Below are positions 22,457 through 25,288 of a stretch of 25,288 nt of DNA, in pieces; the stretch's first letter is position 1, and the number at the start of each line of letters is the position of its first letter. Source of the DNA: Acholeplasmataceae bacterium UBA6235 (GTDB lineage Bacteria; Bacillota_I; Bacilli_A; Acholeplasmatales; UBA5453); contig DJWH01000048.1 in assembly GCA_002441525.1 (NCBI GenBank), forward strand, positions 1-25,288. Direction: 5' to 3'. Under the pieces are notes generated by a model. The model saw only the letters and a list, made by a program, of their open reading frames with translations. It ran no database searches and had not been told where the DNA came from. Made by a program: the position numbers and the translations under genes.

Positions 22457-22989
22457 AACAGGTCAAATTAAAAATCATTGCTGGCAGACTGAAAGGGAAA
22501 ACCTTAATCAGTTTAAGCGATGATACCAAAGAAACTGCCTCTATCGTTAGAGGATCTGTATTCAATATGTTGTTTGAAGTATCTGGGTCTGTACTGGATT
22601 TATTTGCAGGGTCTGGCGCATATGGATTCGAAGCCTATTCTAGAGGGGCTGAAAAGCTCTATTTGAATGATTTACATCCATTGGCCATCAAGTCATTGAA
22701 AATCAATGAAGAATCGCTTAAAACAGGGGCATTAATCACATCTTGGGATTATCCAAAAGCCATTGGTTATTATAAAAATAATCAAATTTATATGGACTAT
22801 ATTTTCTTAGATCCACCATATGCTTATGATATCCAACCGATTTTAGAAGCTGTGGTCGATCTGATTAAACCAACGGGTAAAATCATCATCGAAATTGAAA
22901 AAAGTCATGCATGCCCGACTGTTGATGGCATCCACTTGATCAAAGATCGTGTTCATGGCATTAAACGCATCGGAATCTATCAAAAATAA
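22453..22989 (+). CDS. rsmD: 16S rRNA (guanine966-N2)-methyltransferase
   Basis: Methylates G966 (E. coli numbering) of 16S rRNA using S-adenosylmethionine. The 178-residue length fits RsmD. Motifs: the N-terminal KIIAGRLKGKTLISL and the VRGSVFNMLF helix (typical R-x-x-x-F-N segment), the SAM-binding LDLFAGSGAYGFEAYSRGA (about 47-65), the acidic LNDLHPLA, and the catalytic LDPPYAY (about 117-123). It starts within the last codons of the Fic-like gene (ATGA overlap), so the two are translationally coupled. A terminator follows directly. Confidence 0.93.
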   Translation: MKQVKLKIIAGRLKGKTLISLSDDTKETASIVRGSVFNMLFEVSGSVLDLFAGSGAYGFEAYSRGAEKLYLNDLHPLAIKSLKINEESLKTGALITSWDYPKAIGYYKNNQIYMDYIFLDPPYAYDIQPILEAVVDLIKPTGKIIIEIEKSHACPTVDGIHLIKDRVHGIKRIGIYQK

Positions 22990-23010
22990 CCATCCATTTT
23001 GGATGGTTTT
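22989..23010 (+). terminator. Intrinsic terminator after rsmD
   Basis: ACCATCC (22989-22995), loop ATTTT, GGATGGT (23001-23007) and a short T run. Confidence 0.75.
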
Positions 23011-23011
23011 A

Positions 23012-23040
23012 ATGTAAAAAAAATGCACTCAACTGAGTGC
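23012..23040 (-). terminator. Intrinsic terminator of the ferredoxin gene (minus strand)
   Basis: GCACTCA (23025-23031) and TGAGTGC (23034-23040) form the stem; read on the minus strand it is followed by a run of T residues (the A-run at 23016-23023). It faces the rsmD terminator between convergent genes. Confidence 0.8.
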
Positions 23041-23049
23041 GTTTTCTTT

Positions 23050-23217
23050 TTAGCGTTCTGAAATAGCTCCTACTGGGCAAACTTCTTGGCAAGCCCCACA
23101 GTCGATACATACGGATTCATCAATCACGTAAATGTCGCCTTCTGAAATACAGTCTACTGGGCATACAGCTTGGCAGCTACCGCAAGCGATACAGCTGTCA
23201 TCTATCCATCTTGGCAT
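23050..23217 (-). CDS. Small 2[4Fe-4S] ferredoxin
   Basis: A 55-residue electron carrier with two classical cluster motifs: [12 protein letters not shown] (residues 9-20) and [12 protein letters not shown] (37-48), each C-x2-C-x2-C-x3-C-P, in the clostridial-type arrangement. It begins MPRWIDDS and ends GAISER. The gene is read on the minus strand; AGGAG (23226-23230) precedes its ATG by about eight bases. It is encoded alone, with its own terminator, and probably serves pyruvate or other oxidoreductases elsewhere in the genome. An AT-rich ATTATA (TATAAT in reverse, 23244-23249) lies upstream, but no well-spaced -35 box was found. Confidence 0.97.
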   Translation of the reverse strand: MPRWIDDSCIACGSCQAVCPVDCISEGDIYVIDESVCIDCGACQEVCPVGAISER

Positions 23218-23354
23218 AATCATCACTCCTTATACTTTATTTTATTATATGTCAAGCAAAATGTAAACACTGAATCGTGTAGAATGTTGGTTTTGACTTG
23301 CTTTTAAGGCTATGATTTAGTATGATATTATTGTTATTGAAGGAGTGATTTTTA

Positions 23355-23576
23355 ATGGGATTAGAATGGCTTTGGTATTTATTGACTGGATTAGGCGGCA
23401 TCTTAGCGGGTGGCATCGCAGGTTTCTTTATCGCAAGAGCGTGGTTTAAAAACTATCTTAAGAAAAACCCACCTGTCAATGAACGTATGATTCGTGAAAT
23501 GATGCGTCAAATGGGCAGAACCCCTTCTGAAAAGCAAGTTCGACAAGTATTAAACTCAATGAATCAAGTAAAATAA
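23355..23576 (+). CDS. YneF/UPF0154 family small membrane protein
   Basis: A 73-residue protein with one N-terminal membrane segment ([23 protein letters not shown], about 5-27, written here as a region) and a basic cytoplasmic tail containing [18 protein letters not shown], the hallmark of the UPF0154/YneF family conserved in Firmicutes and mollicutes. Its function is not established. AAGGAGTGAT precedes the ATG by six bases. It has its own terminator and is divergent from the ferredoxin gene across a 137-base AT-rich gap. A TTGACT at 23293-23298 is present in the gap, but the nearest TATGAT is too far (22 bases) for a confident promoter call. Confidence 0.93.
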   Translation: MGLEWLWYLLTGLGGILAGGIAGFFIARAWFKNYLKKNPPVNERMIREMMRQMGRTPSEKQVRQVLNSMNQVK

Positions 23577-23578
23577 TG

Positions 23579-23602
23579 GGTGTGTAAACACCTTTTTATT
23601 TT
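23579..23602 (+). terminator. Intrinsic terminator after the YneF-family gene
   Basis: GGTGT (23579-23583), loop GTAA, ACACC (23588-23592), followed by TTTTTATTTT. The stem is short, the T-tract good. Confidence 0.7.
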
Positions 23603-23632
23603 ATATGGTAAAATAGACTGAGAGGTAATGCT

Positions 23633-24514
23633 ATGAAAACATTTTTAAAATTATTAATTGGATTGTCGATCCTTTCATATTTGAACGTATTGTTCTTAAA
23701 TTACCAAATCCACACCGATGGTTTAGATACCATCCACCCGTTTTGGATTTTTACGATGATTGTACCTGTCATCTTAACCCTATTCGGGTTTTCAGAGTCC
23801 TTTCGGGATTTAAAGCGATACACACTGATTGATTTCCTACTAAAGATTTCCATCCTATTTGTGGTATTGCGGGCCAGTGCACTCGACGCCCAAGGCTATA
23901 TTTTATTTAACTTGATTACCATCCCACTATTCGTCGCCGACATATTGGTTGAATGGTTTATGTATAAAGACTATGAAAAATTGTTAGAATTAACCAAGGA
24001 ACCAGATGCATCCTACATTGATTTGATTGAAGAAACCCAAAAGCACCCTGAGAAGAGTGCGATCATCCAAGAAAAGTATTTAAAGGCGATCCACTATTCT
24101 AGAACATTGGTACAGATCATCATTGCGACCACATTTCAATTGTTTGGGATCATTTCAGTTCTAGCCATCTTGAAGTATCACCATGTGGTGGCAGGCATTT
24201 TGTTGGGATTATCCGCGATTACAGCCCTATTGATTTCTGCATTCACCTTTAGACATCTGTTTAACTTACACTATAAGATCAAAACCCGTATTCCTAAAAC
24301 GCGTTTTATTTGGAATTTTGTTTCACTAGGGATTTTGAGTTTATCGATTGGCGTATTGGTTGCTATTATCGATGTATTTGATTTGTCACTCGATTATTAC
24401 TTGATTTTGCCTTTACTGTATGTGTTTGCGATGCCAATCGTCATTTCAAACAATCAGTTCGCAAAATTATGGATGGATGAAACCAAAGTCTTATTGAATC
24501 AAGACCAAGAGTAA
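23633..24514 (+). CDS. Membrane protein of unknown family
   Basis: A 293-residue protein with two groups of membrane helices. The first group (about 5-110) has three to four segments: FLKLLIGLSILSYLNVLFL, FWIFTMIVPVILTLFGF, and the LLKISILFVVL and YILFNLITIPLFVADILV regions. A soluble helical linker (about 111-150, rich in Glu and Lys) follows, and then four segments (about 157-180, 183-207, 230-250 and 253-275). No family motif is recognised. AGAGGT precedes the ATG; a TAAAAT near 23609 could be a -10 box, without a clear -35. It is convergent with the minus-strand ATPase gene, and both share the terminator at their junction. Confidence 0.83.
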   Translation: MKTFLKLLIGLSILSYLNVLFLNYQIHTDGLDTIHPFWIFTMIVPVILTLFGFSESFRDLKRYTLIDFLLKISILFVVLRASALDAQGYILFNLITIPLFVADILVEWFMYKDYEKLLELTKEPDASYIDLIEETQKHPEKSAIIQEKYLKAIHYSRTLVQIIIATTFQLFGIISVLAILKYHHVVAGILLGLSAITALLISAFTFRHLFNLHYKIKTRIPKTRFIWNFVSLGILSLSIGVLVAIIDVFDLSLDYYLILPLLYVFAMPIVISNNQFAKLWMDETKVLLNQDQE

Positions 24515-24517
24515 AAT

Positions 24518-24543
24518 AAAAAGTCCTACTCGGACTTTTTTTG
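24518..24543. terminator. Bidirectional terminator between convergent genes
   Basis: AAAGTCC (24519-24525 region), loop TACTC, GGACTTT (24532-24538) with T residues on one side and A residues on the other, so it works on both strands. It overlaps the last codons of the minus-strand ATPase gene. Confidence 0.8.
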
Positions 24544-25288
24544 ATATAAGTGTCTAAAAAACTGTTCTTTGTGGTTCAAAAATTGTTTTAATAGCTGAAC
24601 CGATTCAATATCATCATAACGGATTTCATCCATACCTTCAGGTTGAATCCTTAGAATGGTTGCACCTGGTATAGACATGAGAATGGGTGAGTGGGTTGCG
24701 ATGATGAATTGATTACCGCGACTGACGGCCTCATCAATCACACTCAATAAGGTAATTTGATTTTGAATCGATAAGGGTGTTTCAGGTTCATCCAATAAAT
24801 ACAGTTCGTTGCTACGCAATCTGGAAATGAAAAAATCCAGATAAGCTTCTCCATGGGATGAACTCAACAAGTCTTTTTGGTACATTTGGTCAATGTCGTT
24901 TATGGTTCTCATATGTGGCATCCGGGCCATTGATTTTGCATAATCAGATTTATTGGCATATTCACGATCCACTTCATTCAAAGCGTCATAAGCTTCCTGA
25001 CGGTGTTGTTCCAAACCGCGTATGTAAGTGGTAAAGTCCTCAGCACTGAAGAAAAATCCTTTGGGTTTGGTTCTAGTGAAGGTGACTTTGGGTAAATTCA
25101 ACCATTTCAATGGACTTTTACGTTTTGAAGCATCACTTGCATCAATTCGATACAGTTGAATCACATCGTTTAAAAGCTTCAATAAAGTCGATTTACCGGT
25201 ACCATTTTCACCAACCAAAATGGTAATTGGTGCAGTGATTAAAATGGTTTTTCCATAAAATGGCAAATAATAGGGGTAGTTTTGATCC
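24526..25288 (-). CDS. AAA-family (ABC-like) ATPase, 5' end outside window
   Basis: The frame can begin at a TTG at 25266, but it stays open to the window edge (residues DQNYPYY precede LPFYGKT), which matches the usual start of this family, so the gene is cut by the end of the window. Visible are Walker A VGENGTGKSTLL, a region with a short coiled helix, a divergent signature around DLLSSSHGEAYLDFF, Walker B LYLLDEPETPLS and the switch histidine in IIATHSPILM. This is the AAA_21/AAA_23 group of predicted stand-alone ATPases, soluble and without a membrane partner nearby. Their role is not settled; some act in phage defence or DNA repair, others are housekeeping. The 3' end overlaps a shared terminator. 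Confidence 0.88.
   Translation of the reverse strand, partial: DQNYPYYLPFYGKTILITAPITILVGENGTGKSTLLKLLNDVIQLYRIDASDASKRKSPLKWLNLPKVTFTRTKPKGFFFSAEDFTTYIRGLEQHRQEAYDALNEVDREYANKSDYAKSMARMPHMRTINDIDQMYQKDLLSSSHGEAYLDFFISRLRSNELYLLDEPETPLSIQNQITLLSVIDEAVSRGNQFIIATHSPILMSIPGATILRIQPEGMDEIRYDDIESVQLLKQFLNHKEQFFRHLYQKKSE

Noticed and set aside
23231..23354. Divergent promoters for the ferredoxin and YneF-family genes
   Set aside because: Individual -10-like and -35-like boxes exist on both strands but none has 16-19-base spacing, so no confident call was made.
1..25288. CRISPR arrays, insertion sequences, prophage genes, replication origin
   Set aside because: No regularly spaced repeats, transposase or integrase motifs, phage structural genes or DnaA-box clusters were seen by eye.

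Overview
The window reads as chromosomal DNA from an Acholeplasma-like mollicute (Acholeplasmataceae or a close relative such as Paracholeplasma). It is AT-rich, with short gaps and many ATGA or 1-base overlaps between genes. Several clear genes end in TGA (at 6227, 8881, 13318, 14097 and 22456) and tryptophan is encoded by TGG, so UGA is a stop codon. That argues against Mycoplasma/Spiroplasma code 4. The organism name is inferred; the code reading is seen directly.

Region 1 (1-7844) is a pectin/uronate catabolic operon. Two membrane proteins of unknown family lead into a GH28 polygalacturonase without a signal peptide. Then come KDPG aldolase (kdgA), a YhcH/YiaL-family protein, 2-keto-3-deoxygluconate kinase (kdgK), an IclR-type regulator, a TIM-barrel epimerase/isomerase, kduI and kduD. 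Together the last enzymes convert 5-keto-4-deoxyuronate to 2-keto-3-deoxygluconate (KduI, KduD), phosphorylate it (KdgK) and cleave it to pyruvate and glyceraldehyde-3-phosphate (KdgA). An internal promoter with a perfect 18-base dyad precedes kdgA and may be the regulator's operator. A terminator closes the operon.

Region 2 (7875-12613) holds an ECF transporter S component coupled to type III pantothenate kinase (coaX), then a phosphoglucomutase/phosphomannomutase and an M24 Xaa-Pro aminopeptidase, separated by UUCG-type or simple intrinsic terminators.

Region 3 (12692-15311) is a tightly overlapped four-gene unit: a secreted beta-rich protein, a membrane-anchored extracellular protein, a short ABC ATPase and a six-helix membrane protein. 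I recognise only the ATPase by family. This is the best candidate for an undescribed system here.

Region 4 (15326-16930) is the infC-rpmI-rplT operon, with a consensus promoter, a structured leader ending in an attenuator-like terminator, an IF3 gene that appears to start at ATC, and an L20 carrying an 80-residue C-terminal extension with a SAP/Rho-N-like module.

Region 5 (16932-25288) contains a large membrane protein of unknown function, galU, an apparent stand-alone structured RNA, a DEAD-box helicase of the DeaD/CshA type, a Fic-family protein whose catalytic motif is destroyed, rsmD, a small 2[4Fe-4S] ferredoxin on the minus strand, a YneF-family protein, another unknown membrane protein, and a minus-strand AAA ATPase cut by the window edge. 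No mobile elements, tRNA or rRNA genes, or CRISPR arrays were seen.
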